A DNA stretch of 64,000 nucleotides from an uncultured Sulfitobacter sp. (lineage in GTDB: Bacteria; Pseudomonadota; Alphaproteobacteria; Rhodobacterales; Rhodobacteraceae), in NCBI GenBank assembly GCA_905182645.1, contig CAJJCJ010000006.1, forward strand, positions 369,008 to 433,007, written 5' to 3'. Within the stretch, counting starts at the first letter, position 1. Each line of letters opens with the position of its first letter. Shown here piece by piece: positions 56,570-64,000 of this stretch. Made by a program: the position numbers and the translations under genes. The notes under the pieces were generated by a model. It saw only the letters and a program-made list of their open reading frames with translations. It had not been told where the DNA came from and made no database searches.

Positions 56570-56914
56570 TCAAGAACCCTCTGAGTCTTTCTTGCTTTGG
56601 TACTCATCTAAGTTGGCCTCCATCATAGCCTCATGGCGTCTAGCTTGACGCATCAGGGTTAACCCTAAAGCCCATCCTAAGACTGAAGAACCAATCCCAA
56701 AAAGGATTTCATTTCGAACTATCCATGCAGGTTCCCCAAAGGTGTAGTCTGCATATGCTGCAAAGAAGCAGAACAAAGATACAAATGACATGAGAATGAT
56801 CAGGAACACTCCGTAGCCCATTTTGAACTTAGGGAATACGGCAGCTAAGGCAACTAAGAGTAACCTGATTATTATATTCACTATAAAGGTTTTCCTTATT
56901 TTCCTATACCGCAT
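56570..56914 (-). CDS. Small membrane protein of unknown function
   Basis: 114 residues with about three hydrophobic helices (IIIRLLLVALAAVFPKF, GVFLIILMSFVSLFCFFAAY, ILFGIGSSVLGWALGLTLM) and a charged C-terminal tail rich in Glu and Lys. I recognise no family. It lies between copies B and C of the polymerase-like genes, so it may belong to the mobile element. Confidence 0.5.
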   Translation of the reverse strand: MRYRKIRKTFIVNIIIRLLLVALAAVFPKFKMGYGVFLIILMSFVSLFCFFAAYADYTFGEPAWIVRNEILFGIGSSVLGWALGLTLMRQARRHEAMMEANLDEYQSKKDSEGS

Positions 56915-57145
56915 ACTTACGGGCTTCCTCGTATGTGTCTAACGCTATCTGTCTGTAGACTTGGATTCACATCAGATTGGCCCTCACAGTATGTAGCAAC
57001 CTGGTGAATGAACTTCGTCCAAGCCTGACTTCTCAAGGGTCATGCTGATACGACTTTTGTACCGTCTCTCTAACCGTTACTAGTATAGGGGAACTGAAAG
57101 AGTGGTAGCTCTTATAGCTTAACTCTATCTAACCCTAAGATAAGT

Positions 57146-58534
57146 ATGAACATGCAAGACAAGTCACAGCTAGAAGAACTCATCAAAGAGACGGTTAAGC
57201 GTATTGAAGCTAAAGAGGGTAGATCCCGCTCTCGTACTGCTGATGAACAGCTTCGCTTTGAACATGCTACACGGGTCTTGATTGTAGACCTATGGAAGGC
57301 TGTGAGGAGTACACCAATACGAGAAAGCAGCATCAACAAGCGTAGTGGCTGGTACTCCGAGAACCCAAGATACCGTGACCCTCTGCTGACCTACAAACAG
57401 ATGATTGCTGTGTTTGATGGGCTGATTAAGATTGGCTTTATTGAGGTCACTAGGGAAGGCTACTTTGACCGCACCATTTACCAAGGGAAGACCACACGCT
57501 TCGTTGCTAGAGATGAACTCCTAGAACGGCTCCAAGGGTTATACGGACACCCAGCCATCTCCATCAAGCCAGACTTCAATGCTGAAACTATCATCCTGCG
57601 TGACAAGGTTGATGATCGGAAAGTCCTACAAGAATACGATGACACTCCAGCTACTGAGCGCCATAGAGCTAACCTCAAAAAGATAAACTCATGCTTCCTC
57701 AAGCATTGGTGTGACCTAGAAGTGCAAGACACTGAGGTGGCTAAGCTTGAAGCACGAATAGCCAATCATGCCACCAAGCAGCCAATAGACTTCTCTCAGC
57801 GGACACTTGTGAGGATATTCTCCAATGGTTCATTCAAGCAAGGTGGACGCTTCTACCGTGGCTGGTGGCAGAACGTTCCCAGTGAATACAGGAAGTACAT
57901 CACCATAGACGAGAAACGCACTGCAGAGTTCGACTTCTCGCAGCTAAACCCACACCTCTTGTACCACAGCAACTACAAGGTGCTTGGTTCTGAAGATGCC
58001 TATGACAGGGTGCTAGACGGTGAACATCGCAAAATCGTTAAGCAAGCATTCAACGCTATGGTTCAGGCCTCCACGCCGCTTAAAAGCTGCCCAGAAGAGA
58101 TAGATATGTCTGGCTTGGAGATGAGTTGGGCAGAGCTTCGAGATCGCATCATTAAAGCGCATAAGCCTATAGCAGATCACTTCTTCAAAGGGGTCGGCAA
58201 TTACTTACAGTTTCAGGACAGCAATATAGCTGAACGCATCATGCTGCACTTTGCAGGAATGGACGCACCAGCGCTGCCTGTACACGATAGCTTTATCCTG
58301 CATCATGGTTACGGTGAGAGTGGTGAGGTCGAAGAGGCTATGCGCAGGGCGTTCTATGAGGAAGTAGGCGAACACATCTCAAAGATAGATGAAGAGATAA
58401 TTACCTGGGATTACAGGAAAGACAAAGACGACACTCTGGAAGCGAACACCCTAGAGCTTGATGCAGTCCTCAGCGCCAATGGTGACGTGTCACAGTGGCA
58501 AGATCGTCATGGCCTTTGGTACGCCCAGCGCTAA
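57146..58534 (+). CDS. Putative polymerase-like protein of a mobile element, copy C, intact
   Basis: 462 residues, not a family I can name. The N-terminal 150 residues look like a winged helix (LTYKQMIAVFDGLIKIGFIE, VTREGYFDRTIYQ), as in replication initiators. The C-terminal half starts with RIFSNGSFKQGGRFYRGWWQ, shared by all three copies. It then has FDFSQLNPHLLY (resembling motif A of family A polymerases, D-Y-S-Q), RKIVKQAFNAM (R-x3-K as in motif B) and LPVHDSFILHHG (His-Asp as in motif C). This order and spacing suggest a compact palm-domain nucleic acid polymerase, but that is inference from short motifs. The ATG could also be two codons later. Upstream DNA is free for 230 bp. Confidence 0.6.
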   Translation: MNMQDKSQLEELIKETVKRIEAKEGRSRSRTADEQLRFEHATRVLIVDLWKAVRSTPIRESSINKRSGWYSENPRYRDPLLTYKQMIAVFDGLIKIGFIEVTREGYFDRTIYQGKTTRFVARDELLERLQGLYGHPAISIKPDFNAETIILRDKVDDRKVLQEYDDTPATERHRANLKKINSCFLKHWCDLEVQDTEVAKLEARIANHATKQPIDFSQRTLVRIFSNGSFKQGGRFYRGWWQNVPSEYRKYITIDEKRTAEFDFSQLNPHLLYHSNYKVLGSEDAYDRVLDGEHRKIVKQAFNAMVQASTPLKSCPEEIDMSGLEMSWAELRDRIIKAHKPIADHFFKGVGNYLQFQDSNIAERIMLHFAGMDAPALPVHDSFILHHGYGESGEVEEAMRRAFYEEVGEHISKIDEEIITWDYRKDKDDTLEANTLELDAVLSANGDVSQWQDRHGLWYAQR

Positions 58535-58591
58535 GCGTACAAGCCCTCTGAGTGCCTCGTCAGGGCTTCTGCTGCACACGATAAGTAGGTC

Positions 58592-59233
58592 TTAATTAAG
58601 TTCCCACTTCGCCAGCTTCTCAGATGCCGCATCAATATCCTGCAATATTCTCGACACCGAAAACTTAGACAATCCTATTCGTCTAGCTATCTCATTATTG
58701 CCAACGCCCTGCTGTGATAATTGCCCTATCTCAAGTAGTTGCTCAGCACTGAAGGATGGCTTGCGACCTTTGTACTTCGTGGGAGAAGCATCTCTGGCAT
58801 GAGCTATGCCAGCAGCCTGAGCCTCCTTGGACGCAGCAGCCTGTGCCTCAGCCATCGCAGACATAAACGATAGCATCGCATCACGAATAGCTTTGCCCAT
58901 TGCGTCTTTGGGTTTAGCATCAAAGGTCATACCGTTGATGACAGTCTTTATGGTGACACCACGCTCTAGGAAGAGCCGCATGTTCTTCTGGATGTCGTCA
59001 TAGTTACGGCCAAGACGATCTATCCAACGACATACCAAGACATCACCATCACGCAGCATGTCAAACAAGCGCTTGCCACCCTCACGCTCAGTGAGTGGCA
59101 CTTGAACGCCTGATACGCCCACATCCTCAATGACATCATCTATAACAAATCCAGCAGCCTCAGCCTGTGTCCGCTGATGTGCTATGGTCTGCTCTGCTGT
59201 ACTCACACGTGCATATAAAATTGTTCTACTCAT
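58592..59233 (-). CDS. Serine recombinase (resolvase/invertase family)
   Basis: The catalytic Ser is in TILYARVSTAEQT near residue 10, followed by GKRLFDMLRDGDVLVCRWID, RLGRNYDDI, and a C-terminal Hin-like HTH (GVGNNEIARRIGLSKFSVSR). The start MSRTILYARV has ggagcgaagcagg upstream; the 31 ORF-track residues before it are removed, giving 213 residues. It probably resolves or inverts DNA in the surrounding mobile module, or comes from a plasmid. Confidence 0.88.
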   Translation of the reverse strand: MSRTILYARVSTAEQTIAHQRTQAEAAGFVIDDVIEDVGVSGVQVPLTEREGGKRLFDMLRDGDVLVCRWIDRLGRNYDDIQKNMRLFLERGVTIKTVINGMTFDAKPKDAMGKAIRDAMLSFMSAMAEAQAAASKEAQAAGIAHARDASPTKYKGRKPSFSAEQLLEIGQLSQQGVGNNEIARRIGLSKFSVSRILQDIDAASEKLAKWELN

Positions 59234-59599
59234 CCTGCTTCGCTCCTGTAGCAATAGGGTGTGTATCACAAATATTGTAGCGTAAGCATGTTTGTCAATC
59301 CTAGTGCAACACAATAACTGCAACAATTACTGTAGCGAATGAGCATACCTATAAGCAACACGCAGGAACGCTGGGCGTGGGAGTTTTACTCAGAGATCTA
59401 AGAAGAGAGTTTTTGCTTAGGAGGGGCTGCGAGGGCCATACGGGGGGTATGCGTTATATATACATGCAGAAATACACGCACGGGGTTTTGAGATGGGAGA
59501 GCTAAAAGGAATATCTGCACATACACTGTGCGCTGACGCTACTTGCCTGAAGCAGTCCAAACGCCATTTGTTGAGATACGCAAAACAAAGGAGTGTGTA
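59234..59599. other. Intergenic region upstream of the recombinase with repeated tgtagc boxes
   Basis: tgtagc occurs at 59247, 59276 and 59331, the last two with similar flanks (tgtagcgtaagcat and tgtagcgaatgagcat). This could be a res-like site or promoter for the recombinase. The minus-strand 96-residue ORF across the right half has no coding look and conflicts with the 39-residue gene below. Confidence 0.35.
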
Positions 59600-59719
59600 A
59601 TGGCTGAATGTGGATGTGGGCGAAGCCCAACAGGTAAATGTGTAGGTTGGCATGATCTGACTGAAGAACAGTACGTTGAGAAGAAAGCTACTTACGAAGC
59701 AAAGCAAGCTGCTAAGTAA
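59600..59719 (+). CDS. 39-residue cysteine-containing protein of the phage CGRSPTGKCxGWH type
   Basis: Too short for the ORF track. It reads MAECGCGRSPTGKCVGWHDL and continues TEEQYVEKKATYEAKQAAK. A strong acaaaggagtg ribosome site lies before the ATG. I remember near-identical short proteins (C-x-C-x2-SPTGxCxGWHxLxEEx) from marine phages, with no known function. The Cys and His could bind one zinc ion, and the C-terminal half is a charged helix. Confidence 0.7.
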   Translation: MAECGCGRSPTGKCVGWHDLTEEQYVEKKATYEAKQAAK

Positions 59720-59759
59720 GAACGACCAGTGGGGCTAATGGTCTAAAAACCTTTTAGCC

Positions 59760-59936
59760 TCACCCTCTCTTATACCCAACACTCAAGTTATGATCTGTCT
59801 CACACGTATCCCCAGAGCAGCACTCAAAGATGTTTGACTTACAGACAGCACACTGTTCATGCCCATGCACGACAACAGTGTTCAGTGGTGACTGACACCT
59901 TGGGCATCTCTGCTTGTGCGCATTGGCTGGGATGAG
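59760..59936 (-). pseudogene. Small zinc-ribbon protein lacking a visible start
   Basis: The minus strand reads AHKQRCPRCQSPLNTVVVHG, HEQCAVCKSNIFECCSGDTC, ETDHNLSVGYKRG and stop. Four CxxC-type cysteines make a zinc ribbon. The frame meets TAA 20 bases before the first cysteine region and no ATG, GTG or TTG is in frame, though an ATG in another frame begins MDNTSSQP just upstream. A one-base indel would restore a protein of about 65 residues. This kind of zinc ribbon is frequent in phages. Confidence 0.45.
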
Positions 59937-59952
59937 GTGTTATCCATTATGG

Positions 59953-60228
59953 CTAAGGCTCGTATTGACTGAAGTTGAAAGCTAATGGTGATGAGTTTCT
60001 GCTGTTAAACGCCTTAAGGTTATCATCCCAAACTGCTGCATCAATGCATGGAGAAACCTTACTGAGGCCATCTTGCACAGCGTTCTGACATTGAGAGCCA
60101 CTTCTTGGGATAAGCACGACCATCTCATCTTCAGCATTAACAGCAAGAGGTTTGAGACCAAACGTTTTGAAGCTCACGCCATCAACAATAATATAGCTAG
60201 TACAGCCCCCAGTTCCGCACCAAGCATA
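59953..60228 (-). pseudogene. 5'-truncated small secreted-type protein
   Basis: The ORF-track start MSFKTFG is a GTG inside a longer open frame: YAWCGTGGCTSYIIVDGVSF, KTFGLKPLAVNAEDEMVVLI, PRSGSQCQNAVQDGLSK and on. The WCGTGGCT start looks like the mature part of a small cysteine-rich exported protein, but a stop lies just before it, so the signal peptide region is lost. I cannot assign a function. Confidence 0.35.
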
Positions 60229-60298
60229 TTATCGTGGGTAATGCCCTGTTTAGAGCAGGAGGCCACCATGAGCCTCCCACTAGTTCTTAACTGCTGCC

Positions 60299-62922
60299 TC
60301 AGAACTTCCAGTTTGCAGTTAGGCTTGCAGAGTTACCACTGACACCACCTGTTGATGAGAAGGCTTCTACGGCACCTGAGAAGGTCATGCTCTCGCTACC
60401 TGCGTAGTCAAAGCCAACAGTGACAGAGCGATCGTAGTGTCCCATTGAGCTGTCAGTGAAGGAACCCGCAGTGCCGTTGTTGGTGTAGGTCGCTGTCTTG
60501 CCGCTGCTGCAGTGAACTGCCCTGTAGGCCAAGGCTTGCAAAGGTTGTTAGGGCGTCTTTGCTGATGCTCTAGACCTGCAGTGATGCCACCAGAGGCTTG
60601 CGTCATCGTACGTGCATCCCAAGAGTAGTACTTGCTCTCAGAGTATGCGCCAATCTTCTCGTTGCTGAGGCTGGCGTTTACACCACCTATGAAGTTCAGC
60701 GTATCAGTAACTGGATTGCTGTATTGAGCGTCTACACCCACCAGAACCTCAGAACCTGAGTAAGCCGCTGTGACTGTCTCAGAACCAGTGGCTTCTTGGT
60801 TGTTCATCACCTTGCGTTTACCATCGTAGGAGTTGCGACCCACAAAGCCAAAGGCATCCACAGCCCAGCCTGTAGAGGGCGCAAGGTCACGCAGGACTGC
60901 ACCAACGTTATAAGACTTAGCTGTAATCTGTTGTTCTTTAGCAGAGCCAATGTCGAGATTGGCGTTTGATGCGTTAAACACCAAGTCTAGGTTGAGCGTG
61001 TCACTGATTGCCACTGGTGTACCGATGGTGAGGCCACGGTTACTTCCATCAAAGGCCAGCTTTGTTGTGCTTGCGCTGCGATCAGACGTGTCACCGTAGA
61101 TGTTAAACCATGCGTTGTTCTGTGGTGTCTGTGCAAAGGACATAGCCTCTACAGGGGCAGCGGAGTTACTGCTGCCAAGTGACAGTGAGCCAATCATGGA
61201 AGAGTTCATGGAGAACTGTAGCTCGTCTTGGACTTCTAGGTTGCCTGTGGAGACGCCAGTTACGAGGTTACAGACTGTGACATCTGCTCATTGGCACAGT
61301 CTTGTTCCAGCTGTCGTTACGACAGGAGTACGACCATCTTGGTCCGTGAAGGTCCATTGGCTCTTTCCTTCACCAACACCTTCGCCACCAACAGAATACG
61401 CATAAGATGACGAAGCACCCAAATTTATGGTAAACTTATTTTTGCTGGCACCGTTACCACGAGGATTTGGCGCTCCAATTTGCCCAATTATTATTGCACC
61501 CTCGTTCAGTATGAATTCATTACCTGTACCAAGAAAATTCTGTAATGCATACTTTTGAGAAACAGTGTTAGAGGCTCTTACCGTTCCAGAGACAAATGTT
61601 TGGTTGTACGAACCCCACTGTGAAACTCCAACCGACTCCTGATCTGTAGAAACGATATCTATTGTCCCGGAAATATAAGTTTTGTTGCTATTCCCATTAA
61701 TCCTAATTCCATCAGCCCAGGTTCCAGAATTTTGGATACTGCCTTCGAGATAGCTAATGTTATCATTGCCACCGATATACAGACCATAACTGCTTTTTGT
61801 AGATATAACGCCAGCAATTGTCGTAATGTTTTTGTGACCTTGATTGACGATACCGTATGCATCACCCCAGTCGTCAATACTGCCAGAGACGGTGGTCTCG
61901 TTGTTGTCGCCATCGTTGTAAATGCCGTATGCTTGATCACCCGTCGTCGTAATGCTGCCAGAGACGGTGGTCGTGTTGTCGTCGCCAACGTTATAAATGC
62001 CGTATGCATCATTCCCAGTACCCGCAACAACATCCCCAGTCTTAATGCTTCCAGAGACGGTGGTCTTGTTGCCGACACCAATGTTCCAAATGCCGTATGC
62101 ATCATCCCAAGCCGTCTCAATGCTGCCTGATACCGTGGTTATGTTCTTGTTGCCACCGTTCGCAATGCCGTATGCCTCATCCCCCGCCGTCTCAATGCTG
62201 CCAGTACCAGAGACAGTGGTCTCGTTTCCATTGCCAACGTTAAAAATGCCGTATGCATCATCCCCAGCCGTCTCAATGCTGCCAGTGTCAGAGACGGTGG
62301 TAATGTTTTTGTCGCCAACGTTATAAATGCCGAATGCAGTATTCCCAGTACCCGCAATAACATCCCCAGTCGTAATACTGCCAGTGTCAGAGACGGTGGT
62401 AGTGTTCTCGTCGCCAATGTTGATAATACCGACTGCCTCATCCCCAGCCGTCTCAATGCTGCCAGAGACGGTGGTTGCGTTGCGATCACTAGAGAGTGAA
62501 GCGCCGTTTTCAAATTTATAGTTCGCAATGCCGAATGCACCCGCCTCAGTCGTCTTAATGCTGCCTGAGACGGTGGTAATGTTTTCGTCGCCACCGTTAT
62601 AAATGCCGAATGCACCCACCCCCGTCGTCTCAATGCTGCCAGTCTCTGTAACTGTTACAGTGTTTCCATCATCAACGTTGTTGATGTTGATAGTATTAAT
62701 GCCGTTGTCGGTTGCTGTCGTTGTTAAAGCTACCCCAAGGCTAACCGTATCAGAGCCATCGATTGCACCAGCATCGATATTACCGTTTGTGCTACCATCA
62801 CTACTGGTAATCACAAAGTCATCAGCCATCACTGGCCCTGCCAAAGCGAGGCAAACCAAAGCAGATGTCCCAAGCAGGAGGGACTTGCGAGAGTTGGAGA
62901 TTACTGAGGTGGCGTGTGACAT
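60299..62922 (-). pseudogene. Autotransporter (type Va) with repeat passenger, disrupted
   Basis: It starts MSHATSVISNSRKSLLLGTS with a long signal peptide ending PVMADD, after an aaggat ribosome site. The passenger is built from beta-helix repeats like DAYGIYNVGDDNTTTVSGSI, and the C-terminal beta-barrel pieces (NNAWFNIYGDTSDRSASTTK to ASLTANWKF) end in Phe as outer-membrane proteins do. An in-frame TGA at 61288 separates passenger and barrel. Reading the next frame there gives CANEQMSQSVT, so two compensating indels are as likely as a nonsense mutation. Another frameshift lies near 60550. Full length would be about 870 residues. It would expose an adhesin-like passenger on the surface if intact. 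Confidence 0.75.
61860..62650 (-). repeat. Tandem repeats coding the autotransporter passenger
   Basis: Units of roughly 69 to 90 bases recur ten or so times, each coding a variant of AYGIxNxGDxNxTTVSGSIxT. Nucleotide copies such as ctgccagagacggtggt and ccccagccgtctcaatgctg recur nearly exactly, so recent duplication or slippage is likely. Confidence 0.85.
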
Positions 62923-63463
62923 GTTTCTATCCTTATCGTGCAATAATAAATATATATCATCACTTTGATTTAATGGCTTAATTTGCTTAAATTATATATG
63001 CACGTAAACGATTACATCGCCAAGATCAACGGACACATTCTATGTTGAACGAAAGGGCTAGGCAGAGTTGCGTGACCCTCCCTCCAAACTTCAAATGTAG
63101 GAACGATGGTTTTCCTATTTCCCAAGCATCTATCCAAGAAGCTGCAACAACGTCGTGATACCCCTGCTTAATAAGCCAGTCTTGTCTTGCAACATAAGCG
63201 ATTGTGATGAGCTCATGACCTTAACGAGAGAGTTTGACTTTCTATGTACGTACTCGAATACGACGGCCTCACCCAAAACCCACAAAACTTGAGTGTTTCA
63301 TCAAACTGTCTTTGTTGAGTTAAAGTGGCTGATCTCCAGTCCAGGGGCTAAACAATGGAGACAGCAGAAACCTGTGCCTAGGGCTAGAGATGTAAACCAA
63401 CCCAGCATTATCTATACTTCATTTAGCTATTAGCTGATCATCTTATACCATATATAGTATTGA
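62923..63463. other. Intergenic region, nothing recognised
   Basis: About 540 bp between the autotransporter start and the next minus-strand stop. The left 80 bases are AT-rich and should hold the autotransporter promoter. No ORF, tRNA or clear hairpin is visible in the rest. Confidence 0.4.
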
Positions 63464-63886
63464 TTATGGCTTCACATGCACCCGCACTATAGGCACATGA
63501 TGTGTTACGTTTGCATACTCCAAGTAATGCGTGAGCAACGGTGACAGCAGCAAGACACCTTTGGCATACTTCAGACCATTGCCTTGAGACAGGACGCCTT
63601 TAACCACACAGTCATCTAGCCACGCTATAATGCGAGTACTTGCACCTCGACGGTGTAGGTCATCCTGACGTCTAGAATACACCTCGACATCCATTTGGTT
63701 GTGGTAGGCCGCCACAAGCGCCCCAGCAAACGCCTGATGGACATGACCGTTCATGCTTGTCCTACTATGAGACAGGATGCCTAGAGAGCGAAGCAATGCA
63801 ACTGTAGTGCTGACCTGCTCGTTAAACACAGGATCGTTGCTGGCAATGCGAGCCTTGGCGGATTGGATAAGCTCAACAATGTCCAT
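63464..63886 (-). CDS. Hypothetical protein
   Basis: 140 residues, starting MDIVELIQSAKARIASNDPV after a good ggaggt ribosome site; the GTG one codon earlier is the ORF-track start. Mostly helical in look, with GHVHQAFAGALVAAYHNQMD and WLDDCVVKGVLSQGNGLKYA, and no family I know. The upstream gene's stop overlaps its start (TGATG), so both are translated together. Confidence 0.55.
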   Translation of the reverse strand: MDIVELIQSAKARIASNDPVFNEQVSTTVALLRSLGILSHSRTSMNGHVHQAFAGALVAAYHNQMDVEVYSRRQDDLHRRGASTRIIAWLDDCVVKGVLSQGNGLKYAKGVLLLSPLLTHYLEYANVTHHVPIVRVHVKP

Positions 63887-64000
63887 CACGCTACCTCCGT
63901 GCCACTAAAGCTAGCGAAGAATGAACTGCCAAGCTGTTCCATGCTGGTGATCATCCAGCGGTGAACTTCAAGCGTGTGATACAGGTCAGGGTTAGTGCGT
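63886..64000 (-). CDS. Hypothetical protein, C-terminal part only (runs off the window)
   Basis: Too short for the ORF track. The minus strand reads RTNPDLYHTLEVHRWMITSM, EQLGSSFFASFSGTEVA and TGA, open to the window edge. The stop shares one base with the next start, showing an operon pair. No function can be assigned from 37 residues. Confidence 0.5.
   Translation of the reverse strand, partial: RTNPDLYHTLEVHRWMITSMEQLGSSFFASFSGTEVA

Noticed and set aside
59417-59707. 96-residue minus-strand ORF over the 39-residue protein gene
   Set aside because: Phe/Ser/Cys-rich composition without a ribosome site; the plus-strand small gene has a strong one.
61288-61290. In-frame TGA in the autotransporter as a recoded or readthrough stop
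   Set aside because: No selenocysteine-type stem is evident, and the adjacent frame gives a more natural protein across the site, so indels are a simpler explanation.
61860-62650. Tandem repeats as a CRISPR array
   Set aside because: Units are coding, keep the reading frame and encode beta-helix repeats; there are no unique spacers of constant length and no cas genes in the window.
38361-64000. Second copy of the tRNA-Leu 3' end as the island's right attachment site
   Set aside because: I scanned for the ggttcgagtcctcttctgggc-type sequence and did not see a match; it may lie outside the window.

Overview
The window looks like a chromosome segment of a marine alphaproteobacterium of the Rhodobacterales (Roseobacter clade; an Octadecabacter- or Loktanella-like genome is my guess from overall style, not something I could test). 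Reasons: the petP-petR pair, the xseB-ispA-dxs order, a NavBac-type sodium channel, a Hint-domain secreted protein, hydantoinase/oxoprolinase clusters and many IS and integrase remnants.

Region 1 (about 1-38.4 kb) is mostly core genome. After an IS5-type remnant that cuts a sugar/TPR-type locus, a ynjBCD ABC transporter with ynjF (ynjE is absent) lies beside an orphan hyuA-like gene. Next come a lipoprotein, a TetR regulator, a D-galactose dehydrogenase-like gene and a divergent tightly packed catabolic operon (class II aldolase, membrane hydroxylase, acyl-CoA dehydrogenase, ADP-forming acyl-CoA synthetase, caiD-like hydratase). Then follow an SDR, a voltage-gated sodium channel, HDAC-xseB-ispA-dxs, petPR, ilvE with a clear terminator, queG, a GST, mtgA, a Hint protein, a gltD...gltB block, uppP, an NDUFA9-like SDR and tRNA-Leu(CAG). 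Single-base indels break the acyl-CoA synthetase, caiD, a methyltransferase and ispA between 13.0 and 20.3 kb. Because ispA is normally essential, sequencing indels must be considered alongside real decay.

Region 2 (38.4-53.0 kb) is a genomic island at tRNA-Leu. Three 12-bp tandem repeats and a tyrosine integrase come first. They are followed by a minus-strand operon: XRE-cupin regulator, Dpp-type ABC transporter, GAF protein, hyuA, hyuB, M24 peptidase and a second hyuB. This is probably uptake and opening of a cyclic amide or oxoproline-like compound and cleavage of its product. The operon is bracketed by two direct copies of the integrase 3' end.

Region 3 (53.0-64 kb) is a second mobile module with different codon use. 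It holds three copies of one protein family with polymerase-like palm motifs (one intact, two broken), an IS3-family element wedged between two inverted broken copies, a serine recombinase, two tiny cysteine-rich phage-like proteins, a repeat-rich autotransporter broken by indels, and two unknown coupled genes at the right edge. The polymerase-like family is the best candidate here for something undescribed.
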